Positions 52,387 through 61,604 of a stretch of DNA of 61,604 nucleotides are shown here, piece after piece. This DNA comes from Vibrio halioticoli NBRC 102217 (GTDB lineage Bacteria; Pseudomonadota; Gammaproteobacteria; Enterobacterales; Vibrionaceae). The stretch covers positions 1 to 61,604 of the forward strand of contig NZ_BAUJ01000031.1 in assembly GCF_000496695.1 (NCBI RefSeq), written 5' to 3'. A program made the translations under genes and the position numbers. Each line of letters opens with the position of its first letter. Positions within the stretch are counted from its first letter, which is position 1. The notes under the pieces are model-generated. The model made no database searches. It saw nothing but the letters and a program-made list of their open reading frames with translations, and was not told the DNA's origin.

Positions 52387-52710
52387 CTATTGGTTATTGG
52401 TGTTGTAAAGCGAGATAGCTTGGTTAAGCACTAACTCACCGTTCATCATCCCGTAATTGGCCATTTCAATAAGCCCGCATCCTTTACCTACAGAGTCCGC
52501 ACGAGCTTTGAAATCGTTAAACTTAAACTTCACTTGTGGAGCAACAAGACAAACATCATTTTGTGCTAAGTGCGTTTCAAATTCTGATATTGAGAAGGCA
52601 TCAATAGTGCAATCAATTCCCCGCTCTGCTGCTGACTCTTTCATTTTTTTGACCAACATGCTTGTGGACATACCGGCTGAACAACATAAAAAAATTCTCA
52701 TAAATTCCAT
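52387..52710 (-). CDS. PTS lactose/cellobiose-type EIIB
   Basis: 107 residues. IFLCCSAGMSTSMLVKKMKESA carries the active-site Cys (CCSAGMSTS, about 8-16) of the EIIB-cellobiose class. First gene of the PTS operon; about 150 bases upstream is AT-rich with an inverted repeat. Confidence 0.93.
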   Translation of the reverse strand: MEFMRIFLCCSAGMSTSMLVKKMKESAAERGIDCTIDAFSISEFETHLAQNDVCLVAPQVKFKFNDFKARADSVGKGCGLIEMANYGMMNGELVLNQAISLYNTNNQ

Positions 52711-53398
52711 CCTAAATAGTTAATTTGCATTGAAAATTTACGGGGGTGATATTAACCTTCAAAAAAATGAAAATATAACGAATCCATCACGCTTTTTAAA
52801 TTTTCATTTTATTGAGGATATAATTAGGTTAATTTTTGTGAGTTAGGTTCAAATTATGGAAACCAATAAGTTTGCAAAATTTTTGCTTGTATAACTAGTT
52901 TCTCATGGGGTGAAATGCTGACAAATGAACGAGAAGTGCTTTTAATGCCTAAGTTAGGTTTGAATGAGAGCAATGGATAAGATTACTATTAAGTCACAAT
53001 GATCCAAATCAGAAGCTAACAAAGTGTGTAAATACTCGTTATGTACCGATGAGTATGAATAACAGTATAAACGGAAATAGGACATGCTTTATTGATGTAA
53101 TTCAGGAGCGACGTGTAAGTCGAAACCTAGTCTGCGAAGCATGCAGCTTTCCTCTGGTAGATGGACGAAACGCAGTAAGTACCTCCTTATTAATTTTCAG
53201 TGATCATATATACGACAGGTATGTCAAGTATTTACATTAAGGTATCAAAAAGATAGGCTTTGTATACATGCTAGCTCTTATCTGAAGCTACACCCCTACA
53301 TCAATTTAGCTAGACCTCCCCTTCAACCAGTATTAATGATAACTGAGAGTTTTGAAGGCACATCAACATATAGTTGCTATTAGCTACAAGGAAGAATT
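52711..53398. other. Intergenic region with PTS control sequences
   Basis: No convincing gene. Near the PTS operon, AAAATGAAAAT (52764-52774) and its exact complement ATTTTCATTTT (52800-52810) form a wide inverted repeat, an operator candidate. A 63-codon plus-strand frame (53049-53240) has no ribosome site or family resemblance, and I treat it as spurious. The stretch 53241-53398 leads to the GNAT, with an AAGGAAG ribosome site at 53388-53394. Confidence 0.5.
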
Positions 53399-53923
53399 AT
53401 GGCAGAAAGTACAATTCATATTCGTCCCGCTAACCTAAGTGAATTTGAAGCGATTTATTCATTAATTACTTCAAGTGATGAATGGACAAAATTCAATGGG
53501 CCATACTTCCCTTATGCTCATCCCTCACTCGAAGAGTTCAAAGTTGGTACTTTTGAGCGGCTGTTATCAGGTGTAGATTTACAGTTGATCACGATTAATG
53601 ATATTCCAGTCGGAACAGTGAATAGCTATTGGGAGTGTGAGAGTACTCGTTGGCTTGAAGCTGGTATTGTTATCTATGATTCAAATATTTGGGGTAAAGG
53701 AATTGCCATTAGAGCTATTCCTTTGTGGGTGAGCTATCTATTCAAAAAACATCAAATTGAGCGTGTAGGTATGACTACATGGTCGGGAAACCCTCGAATG
53801 ATGGCACTTGCTTCAAAACTTGGTTTCAAACAAGAGGCTGTGCTTCGTAAAGTTCGGTATTATCAAGGAAAATACTACGACTCAATAAAGTATGGGGTGC
53901 TTAGATCGGAGTGGGAAGTATGA
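53399..53923 (+). CDS. GNAT N-acetyltransferase (RimJ/RimL type)
   Basis: 174 residues: HIRPANLSEFEAIYSLI start, WLEAGIVIYDSNIWGKGIAIRAIPLWVSYLF with the acyl-CoA-binding GKGIA (about 98-102), and RVGMTTWSGNPRMMALASKLGF as the C-terminal GNAT block. AAGGAAG lies 5 bases upstream of ATG. Isolated gene; substrate unknown. Confidence 0.88.
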   Translation: MAESTIHIRPANLSEFEAIYSLITSSDEWTKFNGPYFPYAHPSLEEFKVGTFERLLSGVDLQLITINDIPVGTVNSYWECESTRWLEAGIVIYDSNIWGKGIAIRAIPLWVSYLFKKHQIERVGMTTWSGNPRMMALASKLGFKQEAVLRKVRYYQGKYYDSIKYGVLRSEWEV

Positions 53924-54110
53924 AACTAACAAACGTTTGACGCTTCAAAAATCTTTTTCTAATCTGAACGAAGTGGTTTAGATCAGCATGCCTAAAACGT
54001 TCCTGCCCCATTCCGTTTCAGAACCCGCATAAATTTATTATAAAATTCGTCATTATCAGCCTTGCGACGCCAAATGTCGTTTCTATTGTTAGCCTAACTA
54101 CACATTTACT

Positions 54111-54680
54111 ATGAATGATGCATTTATGGCTAAACAGAGAAATTTCTACAAAGGATTCGACTTTGTATCCAAACACTTCCAGCGGACCATCAAAACATGG
54201 TTGAGTAAGCACAATCAGAGCCTGCCGATTCAATACATGATGCTCAAGCTAAACAACAAAAACGCGATTCTACGATTACATGGGGTTCGGTACGTATATG
54301 TAAATATCCGTAACTACCAAACAAATTACATTGAGTGTGAGCTTGTTGTGTCGTTCAAAAATAATGGGATGAGTTATGACTTTGAGGATGCATTAACTCC
54401 CCATGAGGCAGAGCCTCGCTTACGTTTTGATGGTTCCTATGTGTGTCAAATGTGTAATGATAACAGCGCTGGTAGCAGCGAAATATACTCTGATATCGAT
54501 GACCTACTGAATCGTCACGTATTGGATGGTCTAAGAGCGATTTCAGATGGATTAATCGGCAAACCGTACCTACATTACCGACTTGATAAATATGGTTGGA
54601 TGCAGCACAGTTATCTTCATGAAGTGAATGAACCTTTACGACCTAACTACGAGGTAGCTAACACCAAAAGTAAGCCTTAA
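54111..54680 (+). CDS. Hypothetical protein, 189 residues
   Basis: I do not recognise it. It starts NDAFMAKQRNFYKGFDFVSKHFQRTIKTWLSKHNQ (basic), then a strand-rich middle LHGVRYVYVNIRNYQTNYIECELVVSFKNNGMSYDFEDALTPHEAEPRLRFDGSYVCQMC, with a Cys pair and Glu/Asp residues, and a helix IDDLLNRHVLDGLRAISDGL. No membrane segments. ATG 54126 (MAKQRNF) is an alternative start. It stands alone between the GNAT and the DUF262 pair. Confidence 0.6.
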   Translation: MNDAFMAKQRNFYKGFDFVSKHFQRTIKTWLSKHNQSLPIQYMMLKLNNKNAILRLHGVRYVYVNIRNYQTNYIECELVVSFKNNGMSYDFEDALTPHEAEPRLRFDGSYVCQMCNDNSAGSSEIYSDIDDLLNRHVLDGLRAISDGLIGKPYLHYRLDKYGWMQHSYLHEVNEPLRPNYEVANTKSKP

Positions 54681-54980
54681 TTCATTAAATAATACTTTGC
54701 GACACTGTTTGTCGTTTCGTGGTTTATGGTATGAGCATAGGTTATCAAAAGGCTTATTTATGTTTCTGCCAGGCATTTTACACCGTATTGCAGTTATTGG
54801 TGTCGGTTGTTGCGGACACAATCTTGTGAAATTCTTACAACCCAGTGTCACCGAAGGCGTGGTGAACTGGTCTAATTGAGTCGGAATACAAAAGATGAAA
54901 TATAGAGAGTGCGACTTTAATAAACTGAGTCTAAAGAAGCAGAATCGCCTTCGGGAAAGCTTATTGATTTAGGTCACAGT

Positions 54981-55275
54981 ATGATTTCACTAGATGAGGT
55001 TAGTTTTAGTAGGCTTGAGTGCGGTAAAATAACGAAATTTGATCGAGCAAAACTAAGGTTTTCAACTTTGGCACAAGATCTAAAGAAAATTGAAAAGCTT
55101 CTGTGTCCGCTTAACTCCGAGGATCATCCTTACCATGTCTGGACTGAAGATGTCGTATGCGACACACAATTTAATTGAAGATACATTTTCTGTTGTTGAT
55201 GCTAGCTATTCTCCACATGTAATCATGATTGATGAAATTGATATTAGATGGGTGAGTTGGAACTCAAATAGTTAA
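54981..55275 (+). pseudogene. Possible broken small gene
   Basis: Two overlapping frames read as one protein with a frameshift near 55140-55175: MISLDEVSFSRLECGKITKFDRAKLRFSTLAQDLKKIEKLL in one, then NLIEDTFSVVDASYSPHVIMIDEIDIRWVSWNSNS in the other. Protein-like composition on both sides of the break is the only support. Family unknown. The surrounding 54681-54980 and 55276-55357 hold nothing else I can support. Confidence 0.3.
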
Positions 55276-55357
55276 GAACCACTTTGAGTTAACTAATGAT
55301 CACTTATGTTAATAAAGCACGTTTAAACCATGTAATTAAAGCAAATAAGAAGAAACT

Positions 55358-56767
55358 ATGGAAAGACCTAATCCAATTTGTAAGGTAAAAGACTTGATTG
55401 CTGATCCAAGGCTTACCATCCCTCCTTACCAGCGCCCTTATAAATGGACGCAAAAGAACCTAGCGGATCTGCTTGAAGATCTAAGAAGATACCGTGATAA
55501 GCCATATTATCGATTGGGAACCATTGTCTTTCATCATCATTCAGAAAATAAAGATAAAAAAGAGCAACTTGATATCGTTGATGGTCAACAGCGAACTTTG
55601 ACGTTGATTCTTTTAATAAAAGCTATCTTGACTGTAAAGGACATCGAGAGCGTTACACGACAAGACCTAAAAGCTGATCTTGAAAAACTGAGTGGAGAAA
55701 TTGAAAGATTCCTTTCTCGTCAGAAGTTTAACAGCGATATCACTCACCAAAATTTACACCAAAACTACTTAGCCGCACAAAGAGCCGTCTCTCGCCATGA
55801 ATTTACTGAAAATGATATAGATTTTTTACTCAATCATTGTGAAGTAGTGACTTTTGTATTGAGATATATCTCAGAAGCATTTCAGTTCTTTGATTCTCAA
55901 AATGCACGAGGTCGAGATCTTAACCCGCATGATCTTCTTAAAGCATATCACTTAAGAGAATTTTCTGAGGCTGATGCCTATTTAAAAGGAAAATCGGTTC
56001 GTCACTGGGAGAGTTTAGATGGAAATGAACTCGCGGAGTTATTTGCTAACTATTTATTCCGTATCCGATGCTGGGTACAAGGGCGAGATGCATTAAACTT
56101 TGATAAAAAGAAGATTGATCTGTTTAAAGGCGTCAACCTTGAGGAGGTTGCGCAGTACCCCTACGTTGAACCAGTTCGTATTACTCACCACTTTGTCGAT
56201 GAATACAACCAATCGTATCACCGTCATGTAGACCAACAGTATAGAACCTTTCCATTTCACCTTGACCAGATGATCGTGAATGGACGCCGATTCTTCGAGA
56301 TGACTACTCACTACCAACTTATGATTAAGGAGATTGTCAAATCAGAATATCAGGACGGTAATACTAAGATTATGGACTATCAACTAAGTGAGCAAGCACA
56401 AAAGATTCTAAAGACACTGAGTGAATACGGAGCTCGATCAAGAATTGGAGATCGATATATACGCACTATTTTTGATTGTGCCGTGATCTTTTATATCGAC
56501 AAGTTTGGAACTCACTATCTATCAGAGGCTATTGAGAAGATCTTTATATGGGCTTACCGTTGTCGTCTAGAGCGCTATGTCGTTCAGTTATCCACCATGA
56601 ACAACTACGTATTGAATTTTAATATCTTCGTTAAGATGAAGCATTCCGTGAAACCTAGCGAAATATTGAATTGGTCATTAGACAGTGTCACGAATATTAA
56701 TGGCACCAAACTGGAAATGATTGAAGAACTTTTCAAGGAGATGAAATACTATGAACCCCAACAATAA
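55358..56767 (+). CDS. DUF262-domain protein (GmrS-like)
   Basis: 469 residues. The ParB-like DUF262 signature is clear: IPPYQRPYKWTQKNLADLLEDLRRY (about 22-46) and DIVDGQQRTLTLILLI (about 73-88), then QFFDSQNARGRDLNPHDLLKAYHL. No HNH nuclease motif is seen in the C-terminal half. DUF262 proteins are the NTP-dependent part of GmrSD-type restriction of modified DNA. It overlaps the next, DUF1524-containing, gene by 17 bases, so the two proteins are co-made. Confidence 0.88.
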   Translation: MERPNPICKVKDLIADPRLTIPPYQRPYKWTQKNLADLLEDLRRYRDKPYYRLGTIVFHHHSENKDKKEQLDIVDGQQRTLTLILLIKAILTVKDIESVTRQDLKADLEKLSGEIERFLSRQKFNSDITHQNLHQNYLAAQRAVSRHEFTENDIDFLLNHCEVVTFVLRYISEAFQFFDSQNARGRDLNPHDLLKAYHLREFSEADAYLKGKSVRHWESLDGNELAELFANYLFRIRCWVQGRDALNFDKKKIDLFKGVNLEEVAQYPYVEPVRITHHFVDEYNQSYHRHVDQQYRTFPFHLDQMIVNGRRFFEMTTHYQLMIKEIVKSEYQDGNTKIMDYQLSEQAQKILKTLSEYGARSRIGDRYIRTIFDCAVIFYIDKFGTHYLSEAIEKIFIWAYRCRLERYVVQLSTMNNYVLNFNIFVKMKHSVKPSEILNWSLDSVTNINGTKLEMIEELFKEMKYYEPQQ

Positions 56768-58778
56768 TCTATCGGTTGATAGTCTTTCAGTTGAAGCCCT
56801 ATTAAGTGACTCAAATGAGTATGTCATTCCTATGTATCAGCGAAATTATGCATGGGGAGAGGGGGAAATAAATCAACTCATTTTAGACGTGAAAGATTAC
56901 CAAAAAAAAGTCAATGATAAAGGAGAGCAACAGCCATACTACATTGGCACGTTGGTGGTATTTGAGCGTGCTAAAGATAAACTTGAGGTCATTGATGGGC
57001 AACAGCGTTTTACTACATTAACATTGATAGCAATTTGTTTGTATAATATGTCGCAAAGCAATGATTTTCCGTCACTAGAGTTTTCCCGTTTTACACAACC
57101 AAACTTAGATTTTGAGTCCCGTCCTAAGTCTTCAAACACGATTCATACATTAGCAAATTTAGGCTCGTATGACGGTAAATCTTTGGCGCAGTTAAAAACT
57201 GACGACTACAACCAAGATATTATTCAAGGCTATGAATTGATTAAACATCAACTCGAAACGCTAGGTAATGAACTGAATGATTTCTATGGATATCTCTTTA
57301 AGTTTGTAAAGATCTATCGAGTACCAGTGCCACCAAAAACAGATTTAAACCATTATTTTGAAGTAATGAATAATCGTGGCGAGCAACTTGAAAAGCATGA
57401 AATTTTAAAAGCTAAAATGATGTCTGCGTTGCAAGAGAGTCAAGAAGATACAAAGGAACAAAGTATTGAGTTGTTGACTAAAGTATGGGATGCAACTGCA
57501 AATATGGAGCGTTATGTCCAATATGGGTTCAAACGAGATGAGCGTGCCCAAATCTTTGGAAGCAAATGGGGAGGCTTTGAACTAGCATCCTTTGATGAAC
57601 TACTTGATATACACACCTCTCAACCTATTGATAGTGAGAAGAATGTTTCGGAAATGAGTATGGCTGATATGCTTACAACTGTACCAACAACTAATGGAAA
57701 ACAAGGAGTCTCTCAGCAACGAGAGCGTTTTAATAGTATCAGTAATTTCTCCAACTTTTTGCTTCATGTATTAAGAGTGTGGACAGGCAAAGATATTCCT
57801 TTGGATGATAAGCAGCTTCTAGAACAGTTTGATGAGTATGTTTTTGGCAAAAAGCGACAAGGCGAATCATTGGATCAAAACACGTCAGCAAAGAATGTCA
57901 GAGAATTTATTTTCGCACTTCTAAAGTGTAAATATCTATTTGATAAATACATTATTAAACGTGAATACTCGCAAAATGGTAACCAATGGAGCCTTAAGCG
58001 ATTGTATTGTTACGATAGTGGATCTGAGAGCTATCTCAATACATTCGGAGACGAAGATAAAGAAGACACTAGCCAGTCCATCAACCGTCGAACTCTTATG
58101 CTACTTGCTGCGTTTCATGTTTCTACACCTACCATGGTTTACAAGCATTGGTTAAATGGGGCGTTGAACATCCTCTACTCGATGGAGTCAATTAATGCAG
58201 AAGAGTACTTAAAGCAACTAGAATCAATGGCTCGCTCGTTTGTGTTTAAGCGTTATTTGAATGAAAGTCTTGAAGATTATTACTCGCTTATTTATTCATC
58301 AGATTCGGAGAATAAACAAACTAATTATTCGAATTTCAGCGAAGAAAATCTGAAGTATGGGAACATCAAAAACAACCTCGTTTTCAATTACCTTGATTAC
58401 TTGTTGTGGTGTGATAATCGTATATCAAACATAAATGATACTGTCATAGAAAAATTTGAGTTTACCTTTAGAAGTTCGGTTGAACACTTCTACCCTCAAC
58501 ATCCATTAGACGGACACACAGAGTTAAATGAAGCTGATCTGCATAACTTTGGCAACCTATGTTTGATTAGCCATAGCAAAAACTCAAAACTAAGCAATGT
58601 GCAGCCTGCTGCAAAGTGCGATCATTTTGCTGCAGCAATCGCTAATAAATCCATTGATAGTTTGAAGCTCTACAAAATGATCAACCAAGTAAAAGAAAGC
58701 TCTTGGGAAAAGGAGAAAATTACAGATCATGCACAGAGTATGTTAAATCGATTACGTGCAGATGCGGCCTTGATCTAG
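56751..58778 (+). CDS. DUF262-DUF1524 protein (GmrSD-like nuclease)
   Basis: 675 residues with its own DUF262 part, EYVIPMYQRNYAWGEGEINQL and EVIDGQQRFTTLTLIAICL, VMNNRGEQLEKHEILKAKMM, and a C-terminal DUF1524 HNH-like nuclease: FEFTFRSSVEHFYPQHPLDGH..DLHNFGNLCLISHSKNSKLSN (about 570-635). The His of VEHFYPQ and Asn of FGNLCLIS are the expected active-site positions. Together with the preceding DUF262-only gene it is a two-gene, double-DUF262 arrangement, a predicted anti-phage system. Confidence 0.9.
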   Translation: MNPNNNLSVDSLSVEALLSDSNEYVIPMYQRNYAWGEGEINQLILDVKDYQKKVNDKGEQQPYYIGTLVVFERAKDKLEVIDGQQRFTTLTLIAICLYNMSQSNDFPSLEFSRFTQPNLDFESRPKSSNTIHTLANLGSYDGKSLAQLKTDDYNQDIIQGYELIKHQLETLGNELNDFYGYLFKFVKIYRVPVPPKTDLNHYFEVMNNRGEQLEKHEILKAKMMSALQESQEDTKEQSIELLTKVWDATANMERYVQYGFKRDERAQIFGSKWGGFELASFDELLDIHTSQPIDSEKNVSEMSMADMLTTVPTTNGKQGVSQQRERFNSISNFSNFLLHVLRVWTGKDIPLDDKQLLEQFDEYVFGKKRQGESLDQNTSAKNVREFIFALLKCKYLFDKYIIKREYSQNGNQWSLKRLYCYDSGSESYLNTFGDEDKEDTSQSINRRTLMLLAAFHVSTPTMVYKHWLNGALNILYSMESINAEEYLKQLESMARSFVFKRYLNESLEDYYSLIYSSDSENKQTNYSNFSEENLKYGNIKNNLVFNYLDYLLWCDNRISNINDTVIEKFEFTFRSSVEHFYPQHPLDGHTELNEADLHNFGNLCLISHSKNSKLSNVQPAAKCDHFAAAIANKSIDSLKLYKMINQVKESSWEKEKITDHAQSMLNRLRADAALI

Positions 58779-59376
58779 TCACATCCATCTTAAACAATCG
58801 AGTGGGATGAGGCGTTGTTGCCTCACCGCCCTGTATTGGTCAACGCCAATTAGCCACTTAGTACCTAAATTAATTCGTTAAATGCTAATTTAGCGAAAGC
58901 TATATCTCATTTTTGTCCAAAGGCATGCTGACGGGGTATGAAACACGAAATTGCCCCAAAACCGTTTAGCGCAGTTACTCTACACATTTTTAGACTACCA
59001 ATCGAAGTGAATTTTTCTAATGCGTAGGAATAACTATGCCAGCCTTATGAGCTGACTGTTTGTACAGTTTATTGGGTTTATCTGACTGTAAAGCATCAGA
59101 ATGGCTTGTTTTGTCGTTCGCTCAATCTCGTTTTGTCGGCAGGTGCTCTTATAAGATATTGTTAATAAGGGGATTATCGGTTTCCTCGTCTAAGATAACG
59201 AGCATTGTTAAAAAGAGATAATATGCAAGCTCGTTTTTATGTAAAGACAAAATGCGAAACGTGATGTATATGCATTATATTTCAGTAGTTTATGGTAGCC
59301 TAAATGAAAGATAGGCAAGCAGAAAAACGAGCTGTCCTGTTATTAGGAATGTTATGTGCCAGAATGCTACTGAACA
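58779..59376. other. Gene-free stretch
   Basis: No frame here has coding character. A short stem TGAGGC-N6-GCCTCA follows the DUF1524 gene (about 58808-58825), a weak terminator candidate. Nothing else stands out. Confidence 0.5.
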
Positions 59377-59405
59377 TTGCAGTATATTAGGAACACTCGT
59401 ATAAT
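59377..59405 (+). promoter_or_regulatory. Sigma-70-type promoter of the toxin-antitoxin-like pair
   Basis: TTGCAG and TATAAT are separated by exactly 17 bases; transcription would begin near 59412. The AAGGGG ribosome site (59426-59431) precedes ATG 59440. Confidence 0.75.
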
Positions 59406-59439
59406 GTAGGCACAGAGTTCACGAACTAAGGGGCACCCT

Positions 59440-59628
59440 ATGAACAAAGCACAAAGTATGCGAAATGCTCATCTGCGTCTGTCTCACATACAGAAACGAG
59501 CTAGACGTAAAGCTCAGGTTAAGATGGGTTATAAAAGACTAGAAGTATCTGTAACCAAAGAAGAAATGATCGTAATTTCAAAAGAGCTTATTATAAAATC
59601 GAATCAGGAGTTATCTTTCGTAGAATGA
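59440..59628 (+). CDS. Small basic protein, antitoxin candidate
   Basis: 62 residues: a very basic N-terminal half (NAHLRLSHIQKRARRKAQVKMGYKRLEVSVTKEEMIVISKEL). The MGYKRLEVSVTKEE segment resembles a ribbon-helix-type DNA-binding start, but I would not assign a family. It ends by ATGA overlap with the toxin-like gene, the coupling usual for toxin-antitoxin pairs, and has its own promoter. Confidence 0.6.
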   Translation: MNKAQSMRNAHLRLSHIQKRARRKAQVKMGYKRLEVSVTKEEMIVISKELIIKSNQELSFVE

Positions 59629-60167
59629 GTGATGTTTATACTTTCAAGGGTAAAGTTGTATACTTGAAATCAGTTAAAGATGCGGCAGATAGTAATCCAC
59701 TTTTGAAAACTTACACAGACTCTTTTAAAGAGTACTGGAAAAATGGTTATTCACCAGTTATTGGAAAAGATGTGCCCACATCTTTTCCAAATCCCCCAAC
59801 AGGTCACAGGCACGCACACTTACAGCCATTGACTTACCCAACAAAAGCTGAAATACAGCAATCTCCACATTTAAAGTACTCTGATTCTGAAGACTGTTGG
59901 AAAGAATGGGCTTTGCCTATGGGAAGTCGAAAGATAACCTACCCGACATCAGATTCCTGCCTATTCTACATGGTTGATACAGAAAGGACTGCATATGTTT
60001 TTCATTATCAAGCTAGTGGCTCGCATGACTTTATGAAAACTACAGATTTTCATGAACTAGTTCATAAAATTAGCAGTATGGTTGATGATGCTGGTAAATT
60101 TTTAATGGACTGGGATGAGCACCACACATTATTCAATAAAAAGTGGTTGGAGTCCGAGCAAAACTAA
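59625..60167 (+). CDS. YafO-like toxin candidate
   Basis: 180 residues. SFKEYWKNGYSPVIGKDVPTSFPNPP then HRHAHLQPL resembles the YafO pattern (Y+..G..P..FG+D..+..P, then HiHL). KYSDSEDCWKEWAL aligns with the RQFSRTNDEAHLVY part, and the C-terminal helix HELVHKISSMVDDAGKFL with YafO's end. It is longer than YafO (132). If the match holds it is a ribosome-dependent mRNA interferase with the 62-residue gene as partner. Confidence 0.5.
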   Translation: MSDVYTFKGKVVYLKSVKDAADSNPLLKTYTDSFKEYWKNGYSPVIGKDVPTSFPNPPTGHRHAHLQPLTYPTKAEIQQSPHLKYSDSEDCWKEWALPMGSRKITYPTSDSCLFYMVDTERTAYVFHYQASGSHDFMKTTDFHELVHKISSMVDDAGKFLMDWDEHHTLFNKKWLESEQN

Positions 60168-60169
60168 GC

Positions 60170-60183
60170 ACATAACAAACGAC
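60170..60183. other. attC-like end (GCATAACAAACG type)
   Basis: CACATAACAAACGA follows the toxin-like gene stop directly. TAACAAACG is the R''-type end of Vibrio integron cassette attC sites. The rest of an attC hairpin is not visible; the IS110 element begins within about 15 bases. The evidence is one 9-base match, so weak. Confidence 0.3.
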
Positions 60184-60197
60184 TATGGCGTCAATGA

Positions 60198-61339
<1,142 letters not shown>

Positions 61340-61604
61340 TGATCCCGGACACCCAATTAGGTGATAAAGTCACCACAATTAATGAGGTGTTCAATGACAA
61401 AACGACAACGACGTACATTTTCTTCTGAGTTCAAAATGGATGCAGCATGCTTGGTTCTTGATCAAGGTTACTCAGTTCCCGAAGCAGCACGCTCAATGGA
61501 TGTTGGTGAAACGGTTTTACGGCGCTGGATCGAACAGCTTAAGATCGAGCGAGGTGGTATTACCCCAACGGCCAAAGCGCTGACTTCGGAGCAGATAAAA
61601 ATCT
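61340..61604. mobile_element. IS3-family insertion sequence, partial
   Basis: Begins with TGATCCCGGACACCC, the usual TGA.CC..ACACC start of IS3-family inverted repeats, and continues past the window edge. Confidence 0.85.
61394..61604 (+). CDS. IS3-family OrfA, 3' end outside window
   Basis: MTKRQRRTFSSEFKMDAACL and VLDQGYSVPEAARSMDVGETVLRRWIEQLKIERGG form the helix-turn-helix and leucine-zipper start of IS3-group OrfA, then TPTAKALTSEQIKI. The frame is open to the last base. OrfB would follow, usually by programmed frameshifting, but lies outside the window. Confidence 0.92.
   Translation, partial: MTKRQRRTFSSEFKMDAACLVLDQGYSVPEAARSMDVGETVLRRWIEQLKIERGGITPTAKALTSEQIKI

Noticed and set aside
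53049..53240. 63-codon plus-strand frame between the PTS operon and the GNAT
   Set aside because: No ribosome site, odd composition and no family resemblance; likely chance.
53926..53946. ACTAACAAACG after the GNAT as a second integron attC end
   Set aside because: Only a short match; no R' partner (CGTTTGTTA-like) or hairpin before the next gene, so a cassette array is not supported.
54697..54879. 60-codon frame containing AVIGVGCCGHN, reminiscent of an FtsZ-like GTP-binding start
   Set aside because: Too short, no further FtsZ or Rossmann motifs, and no sensible continuation in any frame.
59051..59072. CTGTTTGTACAG as a LexA (SOS) box
   Set aside because: Spacing between CTGT and ACAG is four bases, not the eight needed, and no gene starts nearby.

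Overview
The window looks like a Vibrio-type gammaproteobacterium. The evidence is an OmpU-like porin, an E. coli-like yhf operon, Tn7-type and Vibrio-type insertion elements, and tightly packed operons. It is a mosaic: two metabolic gene clusters, one large Tn7-like transposon, a pile-up of smaller mobile elements, and a defence/toxin-rich tail.

Bases 1-3658 and 26956-34535 are two halves of one plus-strand operon. In order it encodes a 4-alpha-glucanotransferase (MalQ-like), a kinase-fold protein, an HPr-kinase-like ATPase, a short-chain dehydrogenase (SDR), a radical SAM/SPASM enzyme, a small P-loop kinase, a membrane glycosyltransferase, an NTP_transf_5-type nucleotidyltransferase, two ABC-2 permeases and their ATPase. 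I do not recognise this combination. It looks like a pathway that makes, modifies and exports a small molecule or glycoconjugate. A Tn7-like transposon at 3659-26950 (23,292 bp, 5-bp target duplication CCTGA, TGTAAA..TTTACA ends) interrupts the SDR after codon 33 and cuts the operon in two.

The Tn7-like element carries tnsA-tnsB-tnsC-tnsD-tnsE at its right end, with tnsD present as two overlapping ORFs. Its cargo is one minus-strand biosynthetic operon (18490 to 3930). Its core matches bacterial hydrazine-forming (N-N bond) pathways: a lysine N-hydroxylase-type flavoenzyme, a MetRS-like ligase, a separate small cupin and a DAO-type oxidase, followed by a stand-alone adenylation domain, an acyl carrier protein, a GNAT, a diaminobutyrate-type aminotransferase, a flavin monooxygenase, a BtrH-like acyltransferase and an MFS exporter. 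I infer that a hydrazino acid is made, loaded on the carrier protein, oxidised, and transferred to an amine acceptor. Three cargo genes carry one-base frameshifts or a stop codon, so the pathway is either decaying or affected by sequence errors.

Bases 34613-41957 hold a NUDIX hydrolase and stacked mobile DNA: an IS91-type relic split by an IS10-like IS4-family element (9-bp duplication GCTCAGAGC), a Tn3-family transposon (36926-40793) without target duplication, the 3' end of a group II intron, and a HigBA-type toxin-antitoxin pair with a perfect palindromic operator.

Bases 41995-52710 form a catabolic block on the minus strand: yhfW, yhfX, yhfT, yhfU, php, yhfY, yhfZ, then a porin and a PTS operon (IIB, IIC, IIA) with a TIM-barrel-like DUF gene. 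Bases 53399-61604 hold a GNAT, hypothetical genes, a tandem DUF262/DUF1524 (GmrSD-like) pair, a YafO-like toxin with a small partner, an IS110-family element with a long non-coding leader that could encode a guide (bridge) RNA, and the start of an IS3-family element running off the window.
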